Assembly (NCBI GenBank): GCA_006386115.1
Contig: VFIW01000050.1
Coordinates: forward strand, 419,339 to 483,338
Length of the DNA: 64,000 bases
Reading direction: 5' to 3'
Source: Globisporangium splendens
Lineage: Eukaryota > Oomycota > Peronosporomycetes > Pythiales > Pythiaceae
Part shown: positions 9,804-20,701 of the stretch, in pieces
How the letters are laid out: each line of letters begins with the position of its first letter
Position numbering within the stretch: the first letter of the stretch is position 1
Notes under the pieces: model-generated
Database searches by the model: none
Told to the model about the DNA's origin: nothing
The model's input: only the letters and a program-made list of their open reading frames with translations
Program-made: the position numbers and the translations under genes

Positions 9804-12279
9804 GATCCGCAGATCCACTTGGAAGGTAAGGCTTCAGTCTACCCACATAAAATGTTGGGTGTAGACGCATGCGTGTAGGAATGTCTAGCGTGTAGGCATC
9901 ACCATTGCATTTCACTACCTTGAACGGTCCAATGAACCTTGGCAGAAGCTTGGAGCTTCCCAAGTTGGACACTGCATGTTCAGGCAGGTTCGCCGTGCTA
10001 AGTAATACAAGATCATTGATCTTATATACTTGCTTGTTCTTCCTTCCGCTCTTGTCTGCTTGTTCCTTTTGCAGATCATGAGCCTTCGCGATTGCGTCTC
10101 GAACAAACCTCACAACGGCTTGTCTCCTCACGATAAAGTCATCGACTTGCTGCTCTTCACGACTTGTTAGGTCGTCGAGGGGTTTCATCGAGTCAAAATT
10201 TGCTTTCAACTCGGAAGCAGCATTCAGGTCGTAAGACGACTTCGGCTTGTTTCCATGAGCCGGAGTCCCTCCCCCACTTAAGGTAGAGACCTCACCCATT
10301 ATGGAAGCAGGCATTCGAGGATGAATGCCATAGTTCACATAAAATGGAGAGTGACCTGTCGAGACATGCGTGGAGTTGTTCAACACAAACTCGGCAAGAG
10401 GGAGATACTCACTCCACTCTTTGAAAGACGTTGCGTAGCTGCGCAACACGTCTTCGAGGACACGATTCACTCGCTCTGTTTGACCGTCCGTTTCAGGGTG
10501 TGCTGCTGTTGACATGGACAACTTGGTGTCCAGAAGTCCGAACAGTGCACGCCAGAACTTGGACGTGAAACGGGTGTCACGGTCAGACACGATCTCGACT
10601 GGTAGTCCGTGTAGACGGAATACGACGTCTACAAAGACCTCGGCAGTCTTCTCAGCAGAGATCTTGTCCGAAACAGGCGCAAGATGAACCATCTTGCTGA
10701 ATCGGTCCACCAACACAAGGATGCCATTGCGTCCATGTGTGTCTCTTGGAAGTCCGAATATGAAATCCATACTCACAGACTTCCAACTATCCGATGGGAC
10801 AGCCAATGAACGAAGTGGTGCCTGCGTGGAACCAGAGGGTTTCACTCGTTGGCAGATCTCGCAAGTCCTCACATACTTGCGGACCCACTTGTACATGTGT
10901 GGCCAGTAGTAATCCCGGGAAAGACTGAGAAACGTTTTCTCACGTCCGAGGTGGCCACCCGAAGGACTGTCATGGTACTCATACAAGAGTCGATGGCGCA
11001 GACCTTCGTCGTTGGGAACAACAACCCTTGCTGTATCCCCTTGTTCGACCGCATAGTACAACAACCTATTGTGTACTCGAAAGCGGTGAACTCGCGATCT
11101 TGTGCGCGACGGAAGACCTTGCAGTGCTTTGTCCGAAGGGTCCTTGAAGTACTTCAACAAGTCCTGACATGTTTCGTCAGACTTGTACCCTTCGACGATC
11201 TCTTCTCGCACTGTAGTCACAGCTCGCACCGCGATCGCTTGAACATCTTCACAGAGTCGGCACGCTCCGTCCGTGCCTTCACTCTTGGTCTTCGGATCGT
11301 AATCCGGACGTCTTGACAGCGCATCGGCTAAGATGTTCGTCTTGCCTGGCTTGCAGTGTACAACGAAGTTGTACTCTGCAAAGAAGGAGAACCATCTCGC
11401 CATTCTTTGCGACAAATGAGGAGTCTTCACTGCCGTACGCAGAGATGTGTGATCAGTGTAGATAGCAAAGCGCTCTTCGCCAAGCAGATACACACGGAAC
11501 TTGACCAAAGAATACTTCATCGCCAGAAGTTCCTTGTCGTGAACTGGGTAGTTCCGTTCTGCGGGTCGGAGTTGTCGTGACTGATACGACACAACTCGCT
11601 CGTGACCCTCGTCATCGTGTTGCATCAATGCGCAACCGATGGCATAGTCGCTCGTATCGCAGGCGACGTGGAACGGCTTGTCATGGTTTGGCAGAGCCAA
11701 CACAGGAGCTTCTCGGAGACTCCTCTTGACTTCTTCGAACGCCGTCTGATGGTCTTTCGACCACTTCCACTCAACGTCTTTCTTCAAGAGCTGTGTGAGG
11801 GATTGCACCAACGCTGCATAATTGCGCGTGTACTTGTGAAAGTAGTTGGCTAGACCCAACCATTGTCGTAGCTGTTTGACGTTCTTTGGCACTGGCCAAT
11901 CGTCAATAGCTTTGACCTTCTCCGGATCGACTCGAACACCGCTCTTACCCACAAAACAACCGAGAACAGGGATCTCGGGGGCGAAGAACATGCACTTCTT
12001 CAAGTTAGCGTAGAGTTTATTCTCACGCATGACCTGGAAAACTTGACGAAGATGATCGAGATGAACATCGACATCAGACTTCCCATTCGTGGCCTTACTA
12101 TGAACGAAGATGTCGTCAAAGTAACTTGGTGCAAATGTTCGCAGAGGACGAAGAACGTTCGTGACCATTCGATTGAAGGTCGCAGGAGCATTCTTCAGTC
12201 CCTGCGGCATCACTAACCATTCCCATAGCATACCACTCGGGGTACTCACTGCGGTTAGTGGGACATCGTCTTCGCGCAT
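9079..12279 (-). CDS. Ty3/gypsy pol of element 2: RT (C-terminal part), RNase H, integrase, chromodomain
   Basis: An open frame of 1066 codons. From the N-terminus it has the RT palm with a YFDD catalytic box and RNase H with TDH and ADALSR motifs. The integrase has an HHCC finger (HLGREKTF... CEICQ) and a DDE core (SMDF, SDRDTRF, GQTERVN). A Ser/Arg/Pro-rich linker of about 170 residues follows, then a chromodomain (FYRVRWRGYPP... DTWEP). It continues in frame from the upstream RT segment, separated only by a TGA at 12280-12282 where element 1 has an arginine codon (CGA). The methionine at 12279 is therefore just the residue after a nonsense change. The chromodomain presumably targets integration to marked chromatin, as in other chromoviruses. 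Confidence 0.85.
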   Translation of the reverse strand: MREDDVPLTAVSTPSGMLWEWLVMPQGLKNAPATFNRMVTNVLRPLRTFAPSYFDDIFVHSKATNGKSDVDVHLDHLRQVFQVMRENKLYANLKKCMFFAPEIPVLGCFVGKSGVRVDPEKVKAIDDWPVPKNVKQLRQWLGLANYFHKYTRNYAALVQSLTQLLKKDVEWKWSKDHQTAFEEVKRSLREAPVLALPNHDKPFHVACDTSDYAIGCALMQHDDEGHERVVSYQSRQLRPAERNYPVHDKELLAMKYSLVKFRVYLLGEERFAIYTDHTSLRTAVKTPHLSQRMARWFSFFAEYNFVVHCKPGKTNILADALSRRPDYDPKTKSEGTDGACRLCEDVQAIAVRAVTTVREEIVEGYKSDETCQDLLKYFKDPSDKALQGLPSRTRSRVHRFRVHNRLLYYAVEQGDTARVVVPNDEGLRHRLLYEYHDSPSGGHLGREKTFLSLSRDYYWPHMYKWVRKYVRTCEICQRVKPSGSTQAPLRSLAVPSDSWKSVSMDFIFGLPRDTHGRNGILVLVDRFSKMVHLAPVSDKISAEKTAEVFVDVVFRLHGLPVEIVSDRDTRFTSKFWRALFGLLDTKLSMSTAAHPETDGQTERVNRVLEDVLRSYATSFKEWSEYLPLAEFVLNNSTHVSTGHSPFYVNYGIHPRMPASIMGEVSTLSGGGTPAHGNKPKSSYDLNAASELKANFDSMKPLDDLTSREEQQVDDFIVRRQAVVRFVRDAIAKAHDLQKEQADKSGRKNKQVYKINDLVLLSTANLPEHAVSNLGSSKLLPRFIGPFKVVKCNGDAYTLDIPTRMRLHPTFYVGRLKPYLPSGSADPTRSSANDRADREASPLDCEKQTAHRSGDSSRRTGVAGRRRIGPSLPPTLEDENGIHHEVPREPNLPLPQSAKGDREPTHETSHSSGVEQVCPEPVGTVPHNGTPKPNTGQNLLSDRRSSTRDRRQGSRDSRSVPQVSNNAAAKPRFAHGEHSSTSRVAQSFSRSAPPPLLDSQGEHHWVVESIVDHEDRPTHRRGKKQLNHQRFYRVRWRGYPPSLDTWEPRQTLESDVPDVVRSYENCL

Positions 12280-14935
12280 TCAAATCTGATAGAACCCATC
12301 TTTCAGATCGATAGCACTGAAGACGGTGCTGCCAACCATTCCATCAAGGATCATGTCCTTGCGTGGAACCGGAGTCTGGGCTGGAATTGTCGCGTCGTTC
12401 AGCTTGTTGAAAGCGTGAACAATGCGCCAACCTCCAGTTGCTTTCTTCACACAGAAAGTGGGGCTACAATGCGGAGACTTGCTCTCTCGCACATGACCAG
12501 CCTCAGCACGTTGTGCAAAGAACTCGTCGATTGCCTCGACGGGTTCCTTTGGAACGGCATCGTTTCTATTGTGATGCATACGTCGGTGCAAGGAAGTAAC
12601 ATCAATCTCATGACGAACGCCTCTTGAATGGCAATTCGTCCGGCACCGTGCACGGGAAAATGTCTTCATAATTCCTGGCAAGCGCATAACGGGGGTCTTC
12701 TAGAGGGAGTCCCCACGACGGCTCCTCGAACCTTTCCTTCCGTGTCTTTTCGTCCAACACATCTGCATCCGCACTTGATGCTGTGTTGACGAAGCCTTCG
12801 TCGACCGTTTCGACGATCACACACACCTGCGCAATATCGCCTCTCGCTAGGCTGCGCTCCAGTGTCTTCTTGCTCATTGATGGCAAGGAAATCAACTCTC
12901 CGACTGAACTTGGAGGATTTTCAATCTTCACGTGACGGATTACATCCACGTCACCTTCTTCATTGTAGACCGCGATATTCACAAACTCGCTTGGAATGTC
13001 TTGTGCTTGGACACTCCCTTCGTCATCACCACTTGTACCTTGATCAGGGGTACTCAAAACTCTTGGCGAAAAACTTCTCTTGCTGGTCTTCTTCTTCTTG
13101 TCTTGGGAAGGGTGTTTGTTCCACTTCCATTCACTCTTGTCAACGCCATCACGAACCTTCTCGTCGTCGATGGCAAAGGAGACAGTCTTTTTCTGGCGCC
13201 TGACTGCTCCACCTCCGTTCGTCGTCTTCAAAATGCGTACCACTTGTGAACATGGGGGGCCATCGCACACCGCAATATCACAAGGGTCATCTGGGATCTC
13301 TTCCACAGATGTATACACCCATACTACTTCATCCGTTGTTGTGCAGCACAAGTCAACATCGCGTGACTTGTCAACGGAGATCTTCATATTCATCCAGTCA
13401 ATGCTAGGTTGGTAACGCTTCAACCACGGCATTCCCAGGATGATGTCAAACTCGTCATCGAGGTCGAGTAAAATAAACTCGTCTTCACCTCGGAAATCTT
13501 CCCAGTTGACCCATTTGCCAACCGGACAATCATTGTCTTCTCTTCATTCGCATCAGGCACGAAGACACCATGCCTAACGATCACTTCATTTCGAACAAAG
13601 TTGTTCGACGCACCAGTGTCAACCAAAGCTCGTAGAGGCGTTGCAATACCGTCTACATGAACTTTGTGAACGATCAAACTTGACGTTTGACTGACACTCT
13701 CCTCACTCATAGTGGAAACTGCATGTGCTTGATGCACATAGGGGTCAGAGTCCTGTGTCTCCACAACGTCCACAGTCCTCTTTTCCGGGCCAGTAGGAGG
13801 CCCCGCCCCTACTGTCCATTCCCGTTTTTTGGCCCAGGTGATCGCTCGAACCGACGACCGTAGGAACGATCGTGGGTGTTCGAACGAGCACCTTGTGTCG
13901 TTTGCCGACCTGGCAAAGACACCTTGCAGTTCCGAGCAATATGACCCGGCTTCCCGCAACGGAAACACTTCCCATCGTTGCGAGGACGCTCATTTCCAGG
14001 CGTGGAAATGTACGAGATGTCCATGGGCTTGGGGCCATCATGCACGACATTTGATTGCCGCATTGGTCTTGACGCAAACCCATGGAACTTCGCTTGCTTG
14101 ATGCTGAACTCTTCTTGCATCGCACGTTCGATAGCTTCGTCCAGCGTCTTGGGTACTCGCGGAACAGTTGGTTCCGAATCGGACCATCGTTCAGACCCGT
14201 CATGAACGTCACGACTTGCGTCGGAACGTCAATCGGCTCGTCAACGATACTCGACACCAAATAGCGAGCACGTTGTGCATACGAGTGAAGGTCGAAACGG
14301 CCTTGACGAAGCTTGAGGAACTCGGCGCGCGCACGGAACTCACTCTGTGGAGGTTCAAACGCCTTCTTGAGTTCGGTCTTGAAATGATCGTAGCTGGGGA
14401 AGCAGTTTAGATCGGCTAAACGCTTGCCATAAGCCCAGCTCTTCGCACGACCCGCAAGGTTGGACATCGCGAACAACACTTGCTGCGAAGGGTCTCGCAG
14501 TTGTCTTGCAGCGATGGCTGCATCCAACTCGACGAACCATCGTGAGAGAGGTTCGTTCTCTCCACCGCGATACGGAGAGACGTCAAGCTTCAGTGGCACC
14601 GTCCTGATTGAGGAAACAGGGGTTGCGACCTGCTTCCGGGAGGACATGATCTCGTGGTGCATGAAGCTGACCACCGCACTCTTCTGGTCCTCCGGAGACG
14701 CCGATCGAAGCAGACTGACCACAGCAGCCTCTCCGATGACATCTCGCATGTGCTCAAGCGCCATCCACTCATGAGAAGACAGATGAGGGAAACCCTCAAT
14801 AGTCAACTCGACAGTTTCCGGTACTGCTGGACCGAGTGGGGTTCCTGTAGCATCCATGTTCCGAACAAGGATGCTCGCAGGGTCTTGGACAGGAATGCTC
14901 GACGTGCTTAAAGCCGCGTCGTCAAATCTCTTCAC
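12280..14935 (-). pseudogene. Degenerate gag, protease and N-terminal RT of element 2
   Basis: Gag begins at 14935 and keeps a long frame through the retrotransposon-gag domain (residues about 120-270), then shifts near 14150. The zinc knuckle is read in the next frame (13809-14120). A protease piece with LVDTGAS is at 13420-13968 and a protease-RT linker at 12608-13432. The first part of RT (12280-12687) ends in the TGA at 12280. Shifts lie near 14150, 13800, 13530 and 12650. Most coding capacity survives, so decay is more recent than in element 1. Confidence 0.8.
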
Positions 14936-14976
14936 TTCACTGGGTCGTTGGAAGGACCGCTCGAAGTGCTACCAGG

Positions 14977-15625
14977 TGTAAGAGGGCGCTGTTCACAACA
15001 GTCCCTCAAACACGGCACACACGCTTGTGCCAGAGGAAGCGATCTCCCGACTTGGAGGGAGGAAGAAGACTTGAGGACTTGGAGGAAAATTTGCAACTGA
15101 ATTGAAAAGGTTATGGTTCCTGTCGCTACTTACAAATGAACCCCAAGGGATCCTACAGGTTTTATAACTAAAACCTAAACATACACAATAAAACCTATGA
15201 ATATGATATATAAAACCTCGGGTGCACTGAGGTTGAACCTACGGGATCTTCTAGAAGCTTGAACTTCAAGTCTTGTTTAAAATCCCTGCAAAGTGATTGG
15301 CTCGCGCCACTCACTCCAGGTGGCAGAGACACGTCGGTCTCGTCGCCAGTCCAGTTTCCCAAGTAGAAACCATCACTCAGTACTTGATTAGTACATGGAT
15401 GCCATTGCTCAGTACTGATTAGTACATGAGAACAACATTCTGCACTGATCAGCACAGAGAACCCTCGTGACGTCATCGAATGACGTCACACGTGCATGTG
15501 GGGACTGTCTTACCGTAATCCCTTTGTTATTTGTGTCTCCACAATGCACGCTGAAGGTGGTGTGTGGCACACTAAATCTGGGGACAGATCCACCTTCATG
15601 TAATGGCTGGTTGTGGCCCATTACA
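14977..15625 (-). repeat. LTR3 (5' LTR of element 2 and 3' LTR of truncated element 3)
   Basis: 649 bp with intact TGTAA/TTACA termini. On its right the polypurine tract is cut after CCATC and joined to RT sequence of element 3. It carries two TGACGTCA palindromes plus CACGTG in U3. Confidence 0.85.
15468..15494. promoter_or_regulatory. Paired CRE palindromes and E-box in LTR3 U3
   Basis: TGACGTCA occurs at 15468-15475 and again at 15481-15488, followed at once by CACGTG at 15489-15494. TGACGTCA is the classic bZIP (CREB/ATF) site and CACGTG a bHLH or bZIP site. LTR4 also has two TGACGTCA copies, LTR2 one, and LTR1 has lost them. In element orientation they lie in U3, where the promoter is expected. 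Confidence 0.5.
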
Positions 15626-18305
15626 CCATCTTTCAGATCGACAGCACTGAAGACGGTGCTGCCAACCATTCCATCAAGGATCATGTCCTTGCGTGGAACC
15701 GGAGTCTGGGCTGGAATTGTCGCGTCGTTCAGCTTGTTGAAAGCGCGAACAATGCGCCAACCTCCAGTTGCCTTCTTCACACAGAAAGTGGGGCTGCAAT
15801 GCGGAGACTTGCTCTCTCGCACATGACCAGCTTTAGCACGTTGCGCAAAGAACTCGTCGATTGCCTCGACTTGTTCCTTTGGCAACGACCACTGTCTTGT
15901 GATGCAGTACTTCGTGCCAGGAAGTACATCAATCTCGTGACGAATGCCTCTATCGAATGGCAATTCGTCCGGCACCTTGTCAGGGAAAATGTCTTCATAC
16001 TCCCTGGCAAGCGCATACACGGGGTTCTTCTTGAGGGAGTCCCACGACTGCTCCTCGAACCTTTCCTTCCGTGTCTTTTCGTCCAACACATCTGCATCCG
16101 CACTCGGTGCTGTGTTGACGAAGCCTTCGTCGACCATTTCGACGATCACACACACCTGCGCAATGTCGCCTCTCGCTAGGCTGCGCTCCAGTGTCTTCTT
16201 GCTCATCGATGGCAAGGAAATCAACTCTTCGGCTGAACTTGGAGGATTTTCAATCTTCACGTGACGGATTACATCCACGTCACCTTCTTCATTGTAGACC
16301 GCGATATTCACAAACTCGCTTGGAATGTCTTGTGCTTGGACACTCCCTTCGTCACCACCACTTGCACCTTGATCAGGGGTACTCAAAACTCTTGGCGAAA
16401 CACTTATCTTGCTGGTCTTCTTCTTGTCTTGGGAAGGGTGTCTATTCCACTTCCATTCACTCTTGTCAACGCCATCGCAAACCTTCTCGTCGTCGATGGC
16501 AAAGGAGACAGTCTTTTTCTGGCGCCTGACTGCTCCACCTCCGTTCATCTTCTTCAAAATGGGTACCACTTGTGAACATGGGGGGCCATCGCACACCGCA
16601 ATATCACAAGGGTCATCTGGGATCTCTTCCACAGATGTATACACCCATACCACTTCATCCGTTGTTGTGCAGCACAAGTCAACATCTCGTGGCTTGCCAA
16701 CGGAGATCTTCATCTTCATCCAGTCAATGCTAGGTTGATAACGCTTCAACCACGGCATTCCCAGGATGATATCAAACTTGTCATCGATGTCGAGTAGAAT
16801 AAACTCGTCTTCACCTCGGAAATCTTCACACTCGATTGCCAAGCGCACCACGCGCTTCGGCATCTTCACAGTTGACCCATTTGCCAACCGGACAATCATC
16901 GCCTTCTCTTCATTCGCATCAGGCACGAAGACACCATGCCTGACGATCGCTCCATCTCGAACAAAGTTGTTCGACGCACCAGTGTCAACCAAAGCTCGTA
17001 GAGGCGTTGCAATACCGTCTACATGAACTTTGAGAACGATCAAACTTGACGTTTGGCTGACACTGTTCTCCCTCGTGGAAACTGCATGTGCATCATGCAC
17101 ATTGGGGCCAGAGTCCTGTGTATCCACAACATCCACAGTCCTCTTTTCCGGGCCAGTAGGAGGCCCCGCCCCTACTGTCCATTCCCGTTTTTTGGCCCAT
17201 GTGACCGATCGAACCGACGACCGTAAGAACGATCGTGGTTGTTCGAACGAGCACCCTGTGTCGTTTGCCGACCCGGCAAAGACACCTTGCAGTTCCGAGC
17301 AATGTGACCCGGCTTCCCGCAACGGAAACACTTCCCATCGCCGCGAGGACGCTCATTTCCAGGCGTGGAAATGTACGAGATGTCCATGGGCTCGGGACCA
17401 TCATACGCAACATTTGATTGCTGCATTGGTCTCGACGCGAACCCATGGAATTTCGCTTGCTTCATGCTGAACTCTTCTTGCATCGCGCGCTCAATGGCTT
17501 CGTCCAGCGTCTTGGGGTACTCGCGGGACAATTGGCTCCGAATCGGACCATCGTTCCGACCCGTCATGAACGTCACAACTTGCGTCGGAACGTCAATCGG
17601 CTCGTCAACGATGCTCGACACCAAGTAGCGAGCACGTTGTGCATACGAGTGAAGGTCGAAACGGCCTTGACGAAGCTTGAGGAACTCGGCGCGCGCACGG
17701 AACTCACTCTGCGGAGGTTCAAACGCCTTCTTGAGTTCAGTCTTGAAATGATCGTAGCTGGGGAAGCAGTTTAGATCAGCTAAACGCTTGCCATACGCCC
17801 AGCTCTTCGCACGACCCGCAAGGTTGGACATCGCGAACAACACTTGCTGCGAAGGGTCCCGCAGTTGCCTTGCAGCGATGGCTGCATCCAACTCGACGAA
17901 CCATCGTGAGAGGGGTTCGTTCTCTCCGCCGCGATACGGAGAGACGTCAAGCTTCAGTGGCACCGTCCTGAGTGAGGAAATAGGGGTTGCGACCTGCTTC
18001 CGGGAGGACATGATCTCGTGGTGCATGAAGATGACCACCGCGCTCTTCTGGTCCTCCGGAGACGCCGACCGAAGAAGACTGACCACAGCAGCCTCTCCGA
18101 TGACATCTCGCATGCGCTCAAGCGCCATCCACTCATGAGAAGACAAATGAGGGAAACCCTCAATAGTCAACTCGACAGTTTCCGGTACTGCTGGACCGAG
18201 TGGGGTTCCTGTAGCATCATGTCCCAAACAAGAATGCTCGCAGGGTCTTCGGTCTTGGACAGGAATGCGCGAAGTGCTCAAAGCCGCGCCGTCAAACCTT
18301 TCCAC
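15626..18305 (-). pseudogene. Truncated gag-protease-RT of element 3
   Basis: Gag starts at 18305 with an intact gag domain and CCHC knuckle (17172-18305). A frameshift at about 17180 leads into protease and the linker. RT stops at the VDLKDG motif at 15626, next to LTR3. RNase H, integrase, chromodomain, the antisense ORF and the polypurine tract are missing. The protease and linker (15626-17180) are one long open frame, the cleanest copy of that part in the array. It keeps a region that elements 1 and 2 have lost next to the protease (MPKRVVRLAIEC). Confidence 0.85.
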
Positions 18306-18346
18306 TTCACTGGGTCATTGGAAGGACCGCTCGAAGTGCTACCAGG

Positions 18347-18988
18347 TGTAAGAGGGCGCTGTTCTCAACAGTCCCCAAAACACGGCACACACGCTTGTGC
18401 GACTTGAGGAAGCGATCTCCCGACTTGGAGGGAGAGAAGACGACTTGAGTATTTGAGGCTAAAATTGCAGCTGAATTAAAATGCTTATGATTCCTGTCGC
18501 TACTTACAAATGAACCCCAAGGGATCCTACACGTTTTATAACTAAAACCTAAACATACACAATAAAACCTATGAATCTGATATATAAAACCTTGGGTACA
18601 CTGAGGTTGAACCTACGGGATCTTCGAGAAACTTGAACTTGAAGTACCGCGAAGATTCCCTGCAAAGTGAATGGCTCACGCCACTCACTTCAGGTGGTAG
18701 AGACACGTTCGTCTCGTCACCAGTGTTGTTTCCCCAAGTAGGAACCATCATTCACATGTCTTGAGTACTGTTGTGCGTAATCACGCCGAATCTCAATGAT
18801 TGCGAGCGACCAACACTCAGCTCAGACACAGATTGCTCTGACGTCAGACGATGACGTCACCTGTGCATGTGGGGATCACTTTTATGTGCTTCACCCAATA
18901 TCTTCGCGCTCACAATGCACTTCCACAAGGTGGTGTGTGACACACACAAAGAGCCACCTTGCAAGTAATGGTTGCCTTGGCGCATTAC
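18347..18988 (-). repeat. LTR4 (5' LTR of element 3), diverged
   Basis: It begins TGTAAGAGGG next to the primer-binding site of element 3. The first 400 bp match the other LTRs. The rest, corresponding to U3, is clearly diverged and ends GCATTAC instead of CCCATTACA. It is either an older LTR or one from a sister subfamily. The exact right end is uncertain by a few bases. Confidence 0.7.
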
Positions 18989-19165
18989 TATAGTTGGCTT
19001 TGCAGAACCTGCGTCGTGCCCCGGCTCGTTGTTCGCCACTCTGACCAATTTCAGGTCGCATGTCACGTGTGCCTGACCTCGCACGCCAGGCACGCGCGTA
19101 GGATCGGCATGTGCCTGACTTCGCACGTGCCTAGCGTGCGGAGCGTCGTGGCATGTGTAACGTGT

Positions 19166-19191
19166 GCCTGACCTCGGACTCGAGGTCAGGC
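19166..19191. repeat. Perfect inverted repeat with 4-nt loop
   Basis: The arms GCCTGACCTCG and CGAGGTCAGGC are separated by GACT. The left arm belongs to a small family of GTGCCTGAC(C/T)TCG repeats just upstream (19066 and 19112 areas). The purpose is unknown. The hairpin could be a relic of a mobile element end. Confidence 0.5.
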
Positions 19192-19364
19192 TCTCATTCA
19201 TATGTAACACTAATATATACAGTTATATGGAACTAGTCAGATAAAAATACAGGTGCAGGCAGGACACCTGGATAGGAGGAAAAGTCGAATCAGTTGAAGA
19301 AAAGGATAGGCATGCATGCAGGGAGGCTTAGACGTAGCGCTAGCGAACTAAGTCCTCCATTCAA

Positions 19365-19379
19365 TTCACTTTCCATTTT
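19365..19379 (+). promoter_or_regulatory. Orphan oomycete Inr+FPR-like motif
   Basis: TTCACTTTCCATTTT fits YTCANTYY plus CAWTTT as well as the motifs before real genes in this window. No ATG-started gene follows within 300 bp. It may be a dead promoter or chance. Confidence 0.3.
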
Positions 19380-20636
19380 GCCATCAAGTCGCCACCTCCT
19401 CCTCCGAGTCCAAGCCACCGTCCCCGGCTTTCAACCAATCAAGTTTCGACTTTCCGACTTTCGACCAATCAGATCTCAAGAAGACCCCAAACCGTTACAT
19501 CGCATTTGAGCTTTTTCTTCACATGTCTTCGTTGGCTGGCTGGTGTAGAAAGTTCTTCCTTTCGCCGCCAGCACTTCCGCAACTTCGGCTTCTCAGACCG
19601 CCCTCAGCCATGCTTCTTGGCTGATGGATGTGGCACCGTAGCTTGAGCGCCACGTCTTGTTGTTGCCGTTTGTCTTCGTGACTAGCACAAAGCACCATCC
19701 AGTTCACATCAAATGCGTACTTAATGCTAATATCACCGTACTATAGTTCTCTATATTTAGGCATCTCTCGTACTTAAGAACTTGATCTTTGTACTGATTT
19801 GATGCTATTGTGCATACCTAACGATCCACTTAGTGAGGACATTAAATTCACTGTCGTCTGGGAAACAATTGTGTGCATATCCACTTATTTGTGGTAGTCC
19901 CTCATTCTGGTTTGCTTCTCGTTTTGCACGCTACCGCGCAAAGCTCTAACCTTCCTCTTTGACACAGCGTTGTCGCTGTGCCCTTCCTCCCGCGCGCTTC
20001 CTCAAAAGCACGCAGTGTAACGGGTTGATCCCGTTGCACATCCTTGCGAGCACTCAGAGCCACAAGCGTGGGTGAGTGGCAAAACTTGCACCTGAACATG
20101 CAAATTGTCTGCTTGCTGAAATTCTGATGTGATTGTTCCCCCTCAAGCTCACCCAGCCAATCACGCACGTCAAAACATGCAAGAGAACTATCGCAGTCTT
20201 TATTTGCTTACCTCTTTATACTCAATATAAACTGAATGAATTATTTGTATCAGAGAATATGTGTATTTGACGGGTCTCAATTTCTTTGTTACCTGTGTAC
20301 GCGATAGTCGAGTTTGATAGGAGGAATGTTTGCGTGACATATCCCTCAGAAAAACCTACCCCCACCCGAATCGGCGTCTTTTACCAACTGGAAAAACATG
20401 CTCTTTCTGCTGTTTGTTCTTCGTGCTTGATTCTTTCTCTTCTCGAAAGCGACCCGAAGAGGGGACACCCTCAGAACTTGTCCATTTGTCCGCATAATTT
20501 CAATATAAACTCGTGTCCACAACCAATCGGTATCATCCCCGACCTCCGTCCCATTATTTCCTCTTTCCTCGCCAGTTGGCGAAGATAGCTTGTCGAGGGC
20601 TTGCTCGCATTGGCAATCGCAGCCTTGCACGATTCC

Positions 20637-20653
20637 TTCAGTCGGCAATTTGG
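20637..20653 (+). promoter_or_regulatory. Weak Inr+FPR-like motif before the TCP11 gene
   Basis: TTCAGTCGGCAATTTGG agrees with the initiator/flanking consensus at most positions, with two mismatches. It lies about 50 bp before the ATG at 20702. It favours that start over the open frame that extends to 20513. Confidence 0.35.
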
Positions 20654-20701
20654 TACCAAGCGCACACACGCATTTCCTCAGCCAGCAACGATCTGATACC
20701 G

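Larger units (their letters stand above)
1082..18988 (-). mobile_element. Head-to-tail array of three Ty3/gypsy elements sharing four LTRs
   Basis: The order on the + strand is LTR1, internal 1, LTR2, internal 2, LTR3, truncated internal 3, LTR4. All internals read on the minus strand. Each internal ends at its right side in a primer-binding-site-like sequence two bases from an LTR that begins TGTAA. Internals 1 and 2 begin at their left side with a purine tract (minus strand) touching an LTR that ends TTACA. Neighbouring elements share one LTR with no host DNA between them, as expected from unequal LTR-LTR recombination. The outer flanks (GAAAG on the left, TATAG on the right) do not form a target-site duplication. 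Every copy carries inactivating changes. Confidence 0.85.
18989..20636. other. Intergenic region right of the retroelement array
   Basis: No convincing gene. It holds GTGCCTGACCTC-type short repeats at about 19065-19191, a perfect 11-bp hairpin at 19166-19191, and an orphan Inr+FPR motif at 19365-19379 followed only by short frames. AT content rises from 19700 on. A decayed element cannot be excluded. Confidence 0.4.
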
